A stretch of DNA of 64,000 nucleotides. Origin: Mycobacterium syngnathidarum (GTDB taxonomy: Bacteria > Actinomycetota > Actinomycetes > Mycobacteriales > Mycobacteriaceae). A program made the translations under genes and the position numbers. The DNA is taken from positions 1-64,000 of the forward strand of contig NZ_MLCL01000076.1 in assembly GCF_001942625.1 (NCBI RefSeq), read 5' to 3'. The notes beneath the pieces were generated by a model that saw only the letters and a list, made by a program, of their open reading frames with translations, had not been told where the DNA came from and searched no databases. Shown piece by piece: positions 51,911 to 60,334 of this stretch (its first letter is position 1; each line of letters begins with the position of its first letter).

Positions 51911-53266
51911 GTGCAGACAGCACGTCCCGGAGATTGGGTCGAGAACGCCACCGGCCTCGGCGACATCGCCCCCGATGCGTATCGGATGGAAATTCCGACC
52001 AGTCGCTACATTGCTCCGGAATTCGTCGCCCAGGAGCGTGATTCGATATGGAACAAAGTCTGGCAGGTAGTCGGCCGGGTCGACGAGTTGACCAAGGCGG
52101 GCGACTGGAAGCAGTACCAGATCTTCGACCAGTCCTACCTCATCGTGCGCGGCAAGGACACGCGGCTTCGCGGGTTCGTCAATGCGTGCCGGCATCGAGG
52201 CAACGTGCTGTGCCGAGAATCGCGCGGAAATGCCAAGCGCGGCTTCCTGTGTCAGTACCACTTATGGTCTTATGACCTCGACGGGCGGCTCAAAGGCATG
52301 CTGCGCGAAGCGTTGGCCGGGCCGATCGACAAGGACACGCACGGGCTGATCGAGGTCGCGGTGGACACCTTCGCCGGTTTCATCTTCCTGAATCCGGATC
52401 CGGACGCGGCGCCACTGGCGGATTTCATCGGCGAAGAGGTCGCGACGATGCTCGCGCCCTACCACCTCGACCAGATGGTCACCGTGATGGACGTGACCGA
52501 AGCCATCGACTGCAACTGGAAGGTCGTGCTCGACGCCTTCCAGGAGGGCTACCACATCGACGGCATCCATCCCCAGTTGCTGCGGGTGATCAACATCGAC
52601 CCCGCCACCAGCCGGTACCGGTTCTTCGAGCAGCACAGCGTGTCGATGGCACCGTTCGACGTCGTCGGCGCCACCCCTGAACAGCAGGTCGACGGAATCA
52701 TGGACCTACCCGAGACATTTCCGTCCACCGTCGCGGTCATCCCCCGATTCCAGGAGCTCGTCGCCGAGTACCGGGGCGCGGACGGAACACTCAACTTTCC
52801 CGACGGCATCACCGCGCGCACACTCATGCAGAGGGCGACGCGAGACACCTTGACCAACATGGGACTTGACGTCAGCGGGCTGACCGACGCCCAGATGAGC
52901 GACAACCACGGTTGGGTCTGGTTCCCGAACTTCTTCATGACGATCCGCGCCGGAGAAGCGCACATCATCATGTCACTGCCGCACCCCGACGGAAACCCCA
53001 ACCGCTGCATCTGGCACGTCGCCAGCTACATGTGGCTGCCCGACGAGGCCAAGGCCGCGTTCACCGCTGAACCGATCGTTGTCGATGAACCAGGCAGCTT
53101 CAAGTATTTCGAGGCGCTGCAACAGGATTACGAGCAGATGCCGCGCCAGCAGATCGGGTTGCGCAACACCGCACTGAAACACATGGCGTTGGTCAAAGAA
53201 GAAGTCGTCATCGCCCACTTCCATTCGGTCGTCGACAAGTACCTGGCGGCCGCCGCCGACTCCTGA
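51911..53266 (+). CDS. Rieske non-haem iron ring-hydroxylating oxygenase, alpha subunit
   Basis: About 451 aa from GTG 51911 (GAGGAGG upstream). The Rieske cluster ligands are Cys93-x-His95 (ACRHRGN) and Cys114-x-x-His117 (CQYHLWSYD). The catalytic iron His215 and His220 lie in EGYHIDGIHPQ, with a later Asp as third ligand. The SRPBCC-like catalytic domain extends to the end. It hydroxylates or demethylates an aromatic or terpenoid substrate with a separate reductase (not encoded nearby). The NTF2-fold gene 40 bp downstream could be the beta subunit. Confidence 0.92.
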   Translation: MQTARPGDWVENATGLGDIAPDAYRMEIPTSRYIAPEFVAQERDSIWNKVWQVVGRVDELTKAGDWKQYQIFDQSYLIVRGKDTRLRGFVNACRHRGNVLCRESRGNAKRGFLCQYHLWSYDLDGRLKGMLREALAGPIDKDTHGLIEVAVDTFAGFIFLNPDPDAAPLADFIGEEVATMLAPYHLDQMVTVMDVTEAIDCNWKVVLDAFQEGYHIDGIHPQLLRVINIDPATSRYRFFEQHSVSMAPFDVVGATPEQQVDGIMDLPETFPSTVAVIPRFQELVAEYRGADGTLNFPDGITARTLMQRATRDTLTNMGLDVSGLTDAQMSDNHGWVWFPNFFMTIRAGEAHIIMSLPHPDGNPNRCIWHVASYMWLPDEAKAAFTAEPIVVDEPGSFKYFEALQQDYEQMPRQQIGLRNTALKHMALVKEEVVIAHFHSVVDKYLAAAADS

Positions 53267-53306
53267 TCGAGCCCGCCTCGAAATCCACTACCGATAGGAC
53301 TTTTCG

Positions 53307-53771
53307 TTGAAACACGTCAGTGAGGTCGTCGACTCGTACACCGGCCGCAGCCGCATGGCCGTGCAGTATGCGGTGACCACCAAGCAACTCGTGGACGCCG
53401 CCAAGCAACCCGGGTTCGGGGCCGAGGGCTGGGCGCCGCTGGCGGAGCTGATCGCGGTCGACGAGTTCGAACGGGTCGGGAACTTCAAAGAAACGATGAC
53501 CTGGGATCAGTACACCGATTTCCTGACCAACTGGGCTACGGCATCGGAATGGGACGGCCTGTTCAAGCGCGTCAGCGAAGTGGACGGCGTGGTGTTTCTC
53601 GAGCTCGAGGAGCGCACGAAGATGGGCGATTTCGAATCGGTCGTCAACTCGATGTCCGTGTACGAGTTCACCGCCGACGACAAGATCCGCCACATCGACG
53701 TGTACCTGCAGATGGCGTTGCCCAACACTGAGCTGCTGAGCAGCTATGAAGGTGTCGAGATCTCTGAGTGA
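53307..53771 (+). CDS. NTF2-fold protein, possible oxygenase beta-like subunit
   Basis: A 154-aa protein with a TTG start (AGGA 8 nt upstream). N-terminal helices (KHVSEVVDSYTGRSRMAVQY) and later strands (GVVFLELEERTKMGDF, and DKIRHIDVYLQMALP) fit the SnoaL/NTF2 cone. Ring-hydroxylating oxygenase beta subunits share this fold and are often encoded next to the alpha subunit, so a partner role is reasonable. It could equally be an independent small isomerase. Confidence 0.7.
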   Translation: MKHVSEVVDSYTGRSRMAVQYAVTTKQLVDAAKQPGFGAEGWAPLAELIAVDEFERVGNFKETMTWDQYTDFLTNWATASEWDGLFKRVSEVDGVVFLELEERTKMGDFESVVNSMSVYEFTADDKIRHIDVYLQMALPNTELLSSYEGVEISE

Positions 53772-53839
53772 GCCCGTTCACCACTCACGGTTGGTCTGGC
53801 GCTCAACTAGCTGCAACCTTCTGATGCCACGGTGTCCAT

Positions 53840-54307
53840 GTGCGGAACGAACCGGACCGGTTGACCAAGGCCGAGCGGTTTCACCGACTATGTGTACGGA
53901 TGGTACGCCGCCTGCCGGGACCACTGAATTCCGTTGTAGCGCCCACATTCCTGGGTTTCGTGTTGATCAACACCTTTACCTTCGGTGTCGATCTGGCGAT
54001 CCTGACGGCCCTGCACGGTGCCTTCGGGGCCCCGCTTCCACTCGCGATCACCGTCGGATACGCGGCGGCCTTCGGGCTGGCCTACTACCTCAACCGCACA
54101 CTGAACTTCCGCTCGCATGCAGCCGTCGGCCCCCAGCTCACGGTGTATGTGATCGTGGTCGTGATCAACTACCTGGCGTTCATCCTCGGGGTATCCAGCG
54201 TGTTGGCCGCGGTGGGCGTCGAGTACCACCTGGCCAGGATTGTCGCAGGCGGGTGCGAGGCGATCTTCATGTACAGCGCCATGCGGTGGGTGGTGTTTCG
54301 CCGGTAG
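53840..54307 (+). CDS. GtrA-family membrane protein
   Basis: A 155-aa protein with four hydrophobic segments and the GtrA pattern LGFVLINTFTFGVDLAILTA, YAAAFGLAYYLNRTLNFRS and the C-terminal MRWVVFRR. GtrA-like proteins are thought to flip polyprenyl-phosphate-linked sugars for cell-surface polysaccharides. GTG start. No glycosyltransferase is adjacent, so the sugar pathway is unknown. Confidence 0.88.
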   Translation: MRNEPDRLTKAERFHRLCVRMVRRLPGPLNSVVAPTFLGFVLINTFTFGVDLAILTALHGAFGAPLPLAITVGYAAAFGLAYYLNRTLNFRSHAAVGPQLTVYVIVVVINYLAFILGVSSVLAAVGVEYHLARIVAGGCEAIFMYSAMRWVVFRR

Positions 54308-54320
54308 CCGATCGAGCCGA

Positions 54321-54488
54321 TCATATGCTCGCGACGAATTCCTCCAGGACGTCGGTGGTGTGCCCTGAGCCCAATGCCAAGACTCCGCACAAGGTTTCGT
54401 CATCACCCAGAATCGCGACGGGCCCCAAACCGAAACTCGCCGGATACATCGTGCCCAGCGGGGGCCGTGCAAACTTCGCAGGCCGCAT
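54321..54488 (-). CDS. Possible small protein downstream of thioesterase
   Basis: A 55-codon frame beginning MRPAKFARPPLGTMYPASFG and containing PVAILGDDETLCGVLALGSG. It begins 4 bp beyond the thioesterase stop and has a balanced, protein-like composition. No family recognised and no strong ribosome-binding site. It may be a translationally coupled small gene or chance coding. Confidence 0.35.
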   Translation of the reverse strand: MRPAKFARPPLGTMYPASFGLGPVAILGDDETLCGVLALGSGHTTDVLEEFVASI

Positions 54489-54492
54489 GTGG

Positions 54493-55311
54493 TCACCGTG
54501 GTGCGGTGCGATCCGGAAACGGGTCGTCGGAGAAATCGATCTGAGCCTCGGGGTTGCTGATCGCTGTGACGAGGCCGGTACCGAAGGCACCCGCACTGTC
54601 GAACAACGTCGATGCACCCACGGCCACGCCATCGTCGGCCCAGTGCGAATCCGCCTGGACGCCGATCCACTCGTCACCGGGCAACCGTGACAGGGCGACC
54701 GTGAGGTCGCCGTTGATGTAGCCGACGCCGGCGGTGCCCAGGTTGGTCACCAGGCTGGTGCCCTCGGCCGCCATCGCCGCGCGCACGAACGGCGAGTTCG
54801 GATGCCCCTGCACCACGGTGATGGTGCGGTTCATGAACCGCTTGCGGGATGCGTTCTGGTGCTCGGCGATCGCACGGCTCCAGCCGCCCTCGTCGCTGCC
54901 CATATACGTCTTCCGGTCCCCGTCGAGCGCGGCCGGCGGTTCGAACCGGGCAGGCGCGGTCCACTCCTCACCTCGCGGGGGTGCGCTGAGCCGGTATTGC
55001 ACCAACGTCGCACGCGCAACGGTCACGCCGTCCTGGACCAGCTCGCATTCGGAATTGCGGACCCGCCTGCCGTCGCGGATCAACGCCACCTTCGTCGTGG
55101 TCGGCAGCCCGCGCGCGGCTTTGAACAGGTCGACGGTCAGCCGGGCGGGCAGAAATTCGGGCAGCCCGAAGGCTGACTCCAGAGCTCGTGCCGCCAGTCC
55201 GACCAATGCCGGCCCGTTGAGGTGGTCCTCTCCCCAGTGGCTCTGCGCAAAGCGGGTCGGCTGGAACCTGTCCTGCTCGGACTGCACGAAATGGGCGTCA
55301 ACCTCGGTCAC
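54493..55311 (-). CDS. Acyl-CoA thioesterase-like (TesB/HotDog) protein
   Basis: A 272-aa protein with two HotDog-like halves. The first has SHWGEDHLNGPALVGLAARA and FLPARLTVDLFKAARGLPTT followed by GRRVRNSECELVQDGVTVAR. The second has WIGVQADSHWADDGVAVGAS then TLFDSAGAFGTGLVTAISN. This is the mycobacterial TesB-type double HotDog layout. It would hydrolyse acyl-CoA or act in a lipid pathway; the Asp nucleophile cannot be set with certainty. Confidence 0.82.
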   Translation of the reverse strand: MTEVDAHFVQSEQDRFQPTRFAQSHWGEDHLNGPALVGLAARALESAFGLPEFLPARLTVDLFKAARGLPTTTKVALIRDGRRVRNSECELVQDGVTVARATLVQYRLSAPPRGEEWTAPARFEPPAALDGDRKTYMGSDEGGWSRAIAEHQNASRKRFMNRTITVVQGHPNSPFVRAAMAAEGTSLVTNLGTAGVGYINGDLTVALSRLPGDEWIGVQADSHWADDGVAVGASTLFDSAGAFGTGLVTAISNPEAQIDFSDDPFPDRTAPR

Positions 55312-55355
55312 CGGCGAATCGTCGCATATGAACTAACTAAATTTGGCGGCGGGGA

Positions 55356-56054
55356 TCAACAAGGGCGCCGGGCACGCAGCCAGCCCTGCTGAAGCCGGAT
55401 GAAATGCGAATCGACGACCGCGCCGTGACCGGGAACGAACACGCCATCCTGCGCGCCGGCGCGCAGCACCGCATCCAGGGTGGCCGGCCAGGCCTCGAGG
55501 TCGGAATCCTCATCGATGACCGGATCGCCGGACTGCTCCACGAGGTCACCGCAGAACACCACGGTGCGCTCATTCGGAACTGTGACGATGAGGTCGTGGC
55601 GGGTATGGCCTGGGCCGGGGCGGCAGATGCTCACTGTTCGGCCACCCAGATCGATCTCGCCCGTGGGCAGTCGGTGCGTGGGCACTGTCATCGCGGCGAT
55701 CGCCCGATCGACTTCGTCGACGTCGGCACCGTGGTCGATCGCGTCCGCGCGCAGGTGCGCCCGGCCGGCCGCCATGGTTTCGGCGACCTCTGGTGCGCAA
55801 TGGATTTCGGCATCCTTGAACCACGAGGAGCCCAGGATGTGGTCGAAATGATTGTGCGTCAGGACGATATGCCCGATGCGTTGCCCGGACAGCGCCGCGA
55901 CGTCGGACTCGATGCCGTGGGCCTCGATCAGGGTCGTGCCGGAATCGACCAGCAGGGCTTGTGCGCTGCCGCAGACGAGTCCGACCGTCACATCGAGAAA
56001 CGGGAGGCGGGTGCGCCACACACCCGCGCCCAGGTCTTCCCAGTCGTAATTCAT
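55356..56054 (-). CDS. MBL-fold metallo-hydrolase
   Basis: A 232-aa metallo-beta-lactamase-fold hydrolase. The metal motif is THNHFDHILG, the second ligand His is in PGPGHTRHDLIV, the bridging Asp in FCGDLVEQSG, and the last His in PGHGAVVDSH. The family covers glyoxalase II-like thioester hydrolases, lactonases and others; the substrate is unknown. It ends 44 bp from the thioesterase gene and shares its direction. Confidence 0.88.
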   Translation of the reverse strand: MNYDWEDLGAGVWRTRLPFLDVTVGLVCGSAQALLVDSGTTLIEAHGIESDVAALSGQRIGHIVLTHNHFDHILGSSWFKDAEIHCAPEVAETMAAGRAHLRADAIDHGADVDEVDRAIAAMTVPTHRLPTGEIDLGGRTVSICRPGPGHTRHDLIVTVPNERTVVFCGDLVEQSGDPVIDEDSDLEAWPATLDAVLRAGAQDGVFVPGHGAVVDSHFIRLQQGWLRARRPC

Positions 56055-56190
56055 CGCCCACCGCCGACACCGACCACGCGACGCACGCCTGCGAAGCTAC
56101 TCCGGTGCACTGCCGGGCGCTGATGCTGCCATGCAACCGTTGAGCTGACCGCACAGGTTTGCCGTCGCGGGCTGCGGGAACTCCTAGCCC

Positions 56191-56973
56191 ATGTTGATCA
56201 GACGAATCGCCCGCCCCATGTTGTCTGCGACCTTCATCGCCCGAGGTGTCGACACCCTGCGCGACCCGAGTACCTCCACCGAGACCACCCGCAGAACACT
56301 CGGCGCATTGAGTGCACTACCCGGTCCGGTAGGAGCCGGGGTTCCGAACAACGCAGCAGCCGTGGCACGGGTCAACGCGGCAGTTCAGGTGGTCGGCGGT
56401 CTGCTCCTGGCGCTTGGCCGGGCCCCACGCCTGACCGCGGCGGCACTGGCCGTCACCATGTTGCCACGAAGCATCGGCTCACAGGCCTTCCTGAAAGATG
56501 CCGACCCGCAACACGCGGCAGCGCAACGCCGTGAGTTCTTCACCGACGTGAGTCTGCTCGGCGGCCTGATCATCGCGGCCGCCGATACGGCGGGTAAACC
56601 GTCACTGGCCTGGCGCGGCCGCCGTGCCGCGCAGCAGGTCTCGGCCAACCTCGCGGCTGCAGTTCCCGGTGTGTCCGCCGGTGGTGACGCGCTCACCGAC
56701 GGCGTGATCGCCGAGCGGATCGGGCACGGATTGGCCGTCGGCGCCGAACGCGGCCGCGAGCTCGCTGATGCGGCTGTGGAACGGGCGGGCGAGTTGGCTC
56801 AACTGGCACGCGAACACGGGCCAGAGGTGGCTGACGCCGCACGTGTCCGCGCCGGCGAATTCGCGCTGGTCGCCCGTGAACGCGCACCGGAACTGGCCGA
56901 GGCGGCCCGCGAACGCTCCGCTGCGTTGGCCGATCGCGCGCGAACCCAACTCGACCAGCGCCGTGGTCGGTAA
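56191..56973 (+). CDS. DoxX-family protein with hendecad-repeat tail
   Basis: A 260-aa protein. The N-terminal DoxX-like membrane domain (1-135) has the starting RPMLSATFIARGVDTLR and hydrophobic helices with VNAAVQVVGGLLLALGRAPR. After a linker, residues 190-255 are six exact 11-residue repeats of the type EhAxhAxExAx (e.g. ELAQLAREHGP, EFALVARERAP), giving an 11/3 right-handed coiled coil or amphipathic helix. Such tails can lie along membranes or form bundles. The combination is uncommon to me. It is followed 10 bp later by an RDD gene. Confidence 0.85.
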   Translation: MLIRRIARPMLSATFIARGVDTLRDPSTSTETTRRTLGALSALPGPVGAGVPNNAAAVARVNAAVQVVGGLLLALGRAPRLTAAALAVTMLPRSIGSQAFLKDADPQHAAAQRREFFTDVSLLGGLIIAAADTAGKPSLAWRGRRAAQQVSANLAAAVPGVSAGGDALTDGVIAERIGHGLAVGAERGRELADAAVERAGELAQLAREHGPEVADAARVRAGEFALVARERAPELAEAARERSAALADRARTQLDQRRGR

Positions 56974-56982
56974 CGTTGTGGC

Positions 56983-57477
56983 ATGACCACGGGTGACTAT
57001 CAACCGGGATACGGACAATACGGACAACCGGGCGGCTACCCACCGCCCTATGCCACCCAGACTCCCGGCGGCTTGGTTCGCCGCTGGTTCGCGCGGGTGA
57101 TCGACGGGATCATCGTCGGGATCGTGGCATTCTTCCTTTCGTTCATCACCGATTCGCTGTCGAACTACTGGGTCACCGGCCTCTTCAGCGGATTGCTGAT
57201 GTTCGTGTACTTCGTCGGTCTCGAGGTGGCGACGGGCGCGACACCGGGCAAGAAGCTGTTGGGATTGGCCGTGCACGGCCCCGGTGGTACGCCGAAGCCG
57301 ACGGCGAAGGAGGCGGCGATTCGCAATGCTTTCACCCTGCTGCCGATCATTCCGTTCGTGGGCGGGTTCCTGGGCATCATCGCGATGATCGTCATTGCGG
57401 TGACCATCAGCTCCAGCCCCACCAAGCAGGGCAAGCACGACGAATTCGCCGGTGGAACGCAGGTGGTCCGGAGCTGA
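56983..57477 (+). CDS. RDD-family membrane protein
   Basis: A 164-aa protein. A Tyr/Gly/Pro-rich N-terminus (YQPGYGQYGQPGGYPPPYA) precedes the RDD domain: RRWFARVIDGIIVGIV with the Arg and Asp residues of the family name, then three hydrophobic segments and EVATGATPGKKLLGLAV. The RDD family is of unclear function, possibly transport. Likely co-transcribed with the DoxX gene. Confidence 0.87.
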   Translation: MTTGDYQPGYGQYGQPGGYPPPYATQTPGGLVRRWFARVIDGIIVGIVAFFLSFITDSLSNYWVTGLFSGLLMFVYFVGLEVATGATPGKKLLGLAVHGPGGTPKPTAKEAAIRNAFTLLPIIPFVGGFLGIIAMIVIAVTISSSPTKQGKHDEFAGGTQVVRS

Positions 57478-57485
57478 GAACCGTT

Positions 57486-57519
57486 GCGTGTGGCGCCCGT
57501 TCGCACAGGTGCCACACGC
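57486..57519. terminator. Hairpin between convergent RDD and GntP genes
   Basis: GCGTGTGGC and GCCACACGC pair perfectly (9 bp) around a 16-nt loop, 8 bp after the RDD stop and 20 bp from the GntP stop. It may serve both strands; no T-run. Confidence 0.55.
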
Positions 57520-57538
57520 CGGGGCTCGGGTCAGCGGC

Positions 57539-58975
57539 TCAAATCACCAGCCCCAGCAGCAGGACGACAACCAGGCCGGTCACCGACAGCGCCGTCTCCA
57601 TCAGCGACCACGACTTGATGGTCTGGCCGACGGTCATCCCGAAATACTCCTTCACGAGCCAGAATCCGGCGTCGTTGACATGTGAGAAGAACAGCGAGCC
57701 GGCACCGACCGCGAGCACGACCAGCGACACCTCACCGGCGCTCATCCCCTCGACCAACCCCAGCATCAGGGACGAGGCGGTGATGGTGGCCACCGTCGCC
57801 GACCCCGTCGCCAACCGGATCAGGACGGCCAGCACCCACGCCAGCAGGGTGACCGAAAGATTGGCGCCCTTGGCCCATTCGGCGAGCAATGTGCCGATCC
57901 CTGTGTCGACCAGAACCTGCTTGAATCCGCCACCGGCTGCGACGATCAGGATGATCCCGGCGACCGGAGGAAGCGACGATTCGATGCATTTCACGATCTG
58001 GTCACGAGTCATCTTCGCCCCGCCACCGAGGGTGAACATCCCGACCACCACCGCGATGAGCAACGCCATCAGCGGCTGACCCACGATGTCGAATGTCTGA
58101 CGCAGCAAGTGCGACGTGTCTTCGACGAAGATGTCGACGAGAGCCTTGCCCATCATCAGGGCCACCGGCAGCAGAACGCTGAACATCGTGATCGCGAAGG
58201 TCGGTCGTGTCTTCGTCGGGGTCGCGGTGATGGTCGCGGCCGTGCCGCCGCCCGGGTTGGTGCCGGCCGTGTCCGCCGCGTCGAACCGGTCGGGAACCTC
58301 GAGAACGACCCAGCGTCCGGCCAGCTTGCCGAACAACGGACCTGCCACGACGATCGTCGGGATCGCCACCAGTACACCCAGCGCCAGCGTGACCCCAAGG
58401 TCGGCGTTGAGCAACGAGATTGCGGCGACGGGTCCCGGATGTGGCGGTACGAATCCGTGCATGGCCGAAAGGCCTGCCAGCGCAGGAATCCCGATGGTGA
58501 TCAAGGACAGTTGGGAACGGCGTGCCACCAGGTAGATCACCGGCATCAGCAGCACCAGCCCGATCTCGAAGAACATCGGAAGGCCGATGATCGCCCCGAC
58601 CAGTGCCATCGCCCACGGCAGCGTGCGCGGTGACGCGTGCCCGACGATGGTGTCCACGATCTCGTCCGCGCCGCCGGAGTCGGCGAGCAACTTGGCGAAC
58701 ATCGCGCCGAGGGCGATCAGTATGCCGACACTGGCAGCCGTGGAACCGAAACCGCTGGAGAACGAGGCAAGGACGTCGCTGATGTTCTCGCCCGCGGCGA
58801 TGCCCACGGTCAGAGCGCCGAAGATCAGTGCGAGGAACGGGTGCAGTTTGACAATCGTGATGAGCAGGACGATCAAGGCTATTCCGGCCAGTGCGGCCAG
58901 GACCAACTGCGCGCCGCCCGCCACCGGCTCGACCAGTTCTGTTCCGGCCGCGAGATGAGTGAGCGCCGAGGTCAT
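57539..58975 (-). CDS. gntP: GntP-family gluconate:H+ symporter
   Basis: A 478-aa permease with about 12 hydrophobic segments. PALAGLSAMHGFVPPHPGPV is the diagnostic GntP motif, with KLHPFLALIFGALTVGI and SHVNDAGFWLVKEYFGMTVG also present. It takes up gluconate. The start overlaps the stop of the gluconokinase gene by 4 bp, so kinase and permease form one operon with the divergent GntR regulator. Confidence 0.92.
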   Translation of the reverse strand: MTSALTHLAAGTELVEPVAGGAQLVLAALAGIALIVLLITIVKLHPFLALIFGALTVGIAAGENISDVLASFSSGFGSTAASVGILIALGAMFAKLLADSGGADEIVDTIVGHASPRTLPWAMALVGAIIGLPMFFEIGLVLLMPVIYLVARRSQLSLITIGIPALAGLSAMHGFVPPHPGPVAAISLLNADLGVTLALGVLVAIPTIVVAGPLFGKLAGRWVVLEVPDRFDAADTAGTNPGGGTAATITATPTKTRPTFAITMFSVLLPVALMMGKALVDIFVEDTSHLLRQTFDIVGQPLMALLIAVVVGMFTLGGGAKMTRDQIVKCIESSLPPVAGIILIVAAGGGFKQVLVDTGIGTLLAEWAKGANLSVTLLAWVLAVLIRLATGSATVATITASSLMLGLVEGMSAGEVSLVVLAVGAGSLFFSHVNDAGFWLVKEYFGMTVGQTIKSWSLMETALSVTGLVVVLLLGLVI

Positions 58976-59487
58976 CGGTTCTCCTGTTCTGTTGTGTCAG
59001 TGTCGATTTGGGCCATGTATTCGTCGACTATGGCGTCGATGCTCTGATCCACGTCTATGGCGATACCGACCTCGTCAGGGCCGAGTGGTTCCAGCGTCGC
59101 GAATTGGGAATCCAGCAGCGCGGCCGGCATGAAGTGACCAGGGCGGCTGGCCTGGCGTCGGCGGATCACCTCGACTGAGCCGCTCAGATACAGAAATATG
59201 ACGCCAGGGCAGTGCTGTCGCAGTTGGTCGCGGTATTTGTGTTTGAGTGCCGAGCAGCTCATCACGCCGCCGGCGTGATGATCGGCGAGCCACTGACCGA
59301 TCGATTCCAACCAGGGAAAGCGGTCGTCGTCATCCAGCGCGTGGCCGGCCGACATCTTCGCGATGTTGGCGGAGGGGTGAAAGTCGTCGGCATCGGCGAA
59401 CGGCACTCGCATCCGCTGTGCCAACGCCGCGCCGACGGTCGACTTTCCCGACCCCGATACGCCCATGACCACTACCGGTGACCCCAT
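58972..59487 (-). CDS. gntK: Gluconokinase
   Basis: A 171-aa P-loop kinase: Walker A GVSGSGKST (9-17), FADADDFHPSANIAKMSAGH for gluconate binding, then DDDRFPWL and CSALKHKYRDQLR. It phosphorylates gluconate to 6-phosphogluconate for the pentose phosphate pathway. The first gene of the kinase-permease operon, divergent from the GntR gene with a dyad between them. Confidence 0.93.
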   Translation of the reverse strand: MGSPVVVMGVSGSGKSTVGAALAQRMRVPFADADDFHPSANIAKMSAGHALDDDDRFPWLESIGQWLADHHAGGVMSCSALKHKYRDQLRQHCPGVIFLYLSGSVEVIRRRQASRPGHFMPAALLDSQFATLEPLGPDEVGIAIDVDQSIDAIVDEYMAQIDTDTTEQENR

Positions 59488-59563
59488 ACATCCGCCTCAC
59501 AATGTGTGTCTGCCGTCACACAGCATGGCGTAAAAGTCATACGATTGCAATACCATCTCGATT

Positions 59564-59584
59564 ACATCGGTTTATTACTGATGT
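59564..59584. promoter_or_regulatory. Probable GntR operator
   Basis: ACATCGGT-TTATT-ACTGATGT: 8-bp arms with one mismatch, in the 122-bp gap between gntK and gntR. It lies 26 bp before the gntR GTG start. Confidence 0.6.
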
Positions 59585-59609
59585 GGCACCGCTATGACAC
59601 GATGTAACC

Positions 59610-60326
59610 GTGTCATCGCCCTCAAATGTCGGCGCACTGCATGCCGGCCTGCTGACCACCCTCGGCACCGGAATCGCCTCCGGCGAGCTGGCGGCTGAGC
59701 AGGTGCTGACCCTGGACCGCCTCAGCGCCGAGTACGAGGTTTCGCGCAGCGTCGCGCGCGAGGTGATCCGGGTGCTGGAGTCGATGGGCATGGTGGAGTC
59801 GCGGCGCCGGGTCGGGATTACCGTCCAACCCGCGCGCAAGTGGAATGTTTTCGATCCCAGACTGATTCGCTGGCGCCTGCACGCCGGCGACCGGGCCGCG
59901 ATGCTGGCCTCACTGTCGGAACTTCGGCGGGGTTTCGAACCGGCCGCCGCGGCACTGGCTGCCCGGCGGGCCGACCCGGATCAGTGCCGCATTCTCGCTG
60001 CCGCCGTCTCGGACATGGTGGTGCACGGCCGATCCGGCGATCTCGACGCATATTTACTGGCAGACAAGGTATTTCACCGGACACTCCTGGACGCCAGCGG
60101 AAACGAGATGTTCCGTGCGCTCAACGACGTGGTGGCCGAGGTCCTGGCCGGTCGCACCGAACATGGCCTGATGCCGGACTCCCCCAATCCCGCCGCCATC
60201 GAGTTACACGACGAAGTGGCCAGGGCGATCCGGCTGCGTGACGAGGACGCCGCCGAACGTGCGATGCGGGCCATCATCGACGAGGCGGCCACCGCGGTGA
60301 AAGAAGGCGACCGGCCCGATGCTTAA
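59610..60326 (+). CDS. FadR/GntR-family regulator (FCD domain), gluconate-linked
   Basis: A 238-aa protein. The winged helix is at 13-75 (LTTLGTGIASGELAAEQVLT then LDRLSAEYEVSRSVAREVIR and MGMVESRRRVGITVQ). The helical FCD ligand-binding domain follows, with metal ligands plausible at Asp/His in DKVFHRTLLDASGNEMFRAL and ELHDEVARAIRLRDEDA. It probably represses gntK-gntP until gluconate or 6-phosphogluconate binds. GTG start. Confidence 0.9.
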   Translation: MSSPSNVGALHAGLLTTLGTGIASGELAAEQVLTLDRLSAEYEVSRSVAREVIRVLESMGMVESRRRVGITVQPARKWNVFDPRLIRWRLHAGDRAAMLASLSELRRGFEPAAAALAARRADPDQCRILAAAVSDMVVHGRSGDLDAYLLADKVFHRTLLDASGNEMFRALNDVVAEVLAGRTEHGLMPDSPNPAAIELHDEVARAIRLRDEDAAERAMRAIIDEAATAVKEGDRPDA

Positions 60327-60334
60327 CTAGCCAT

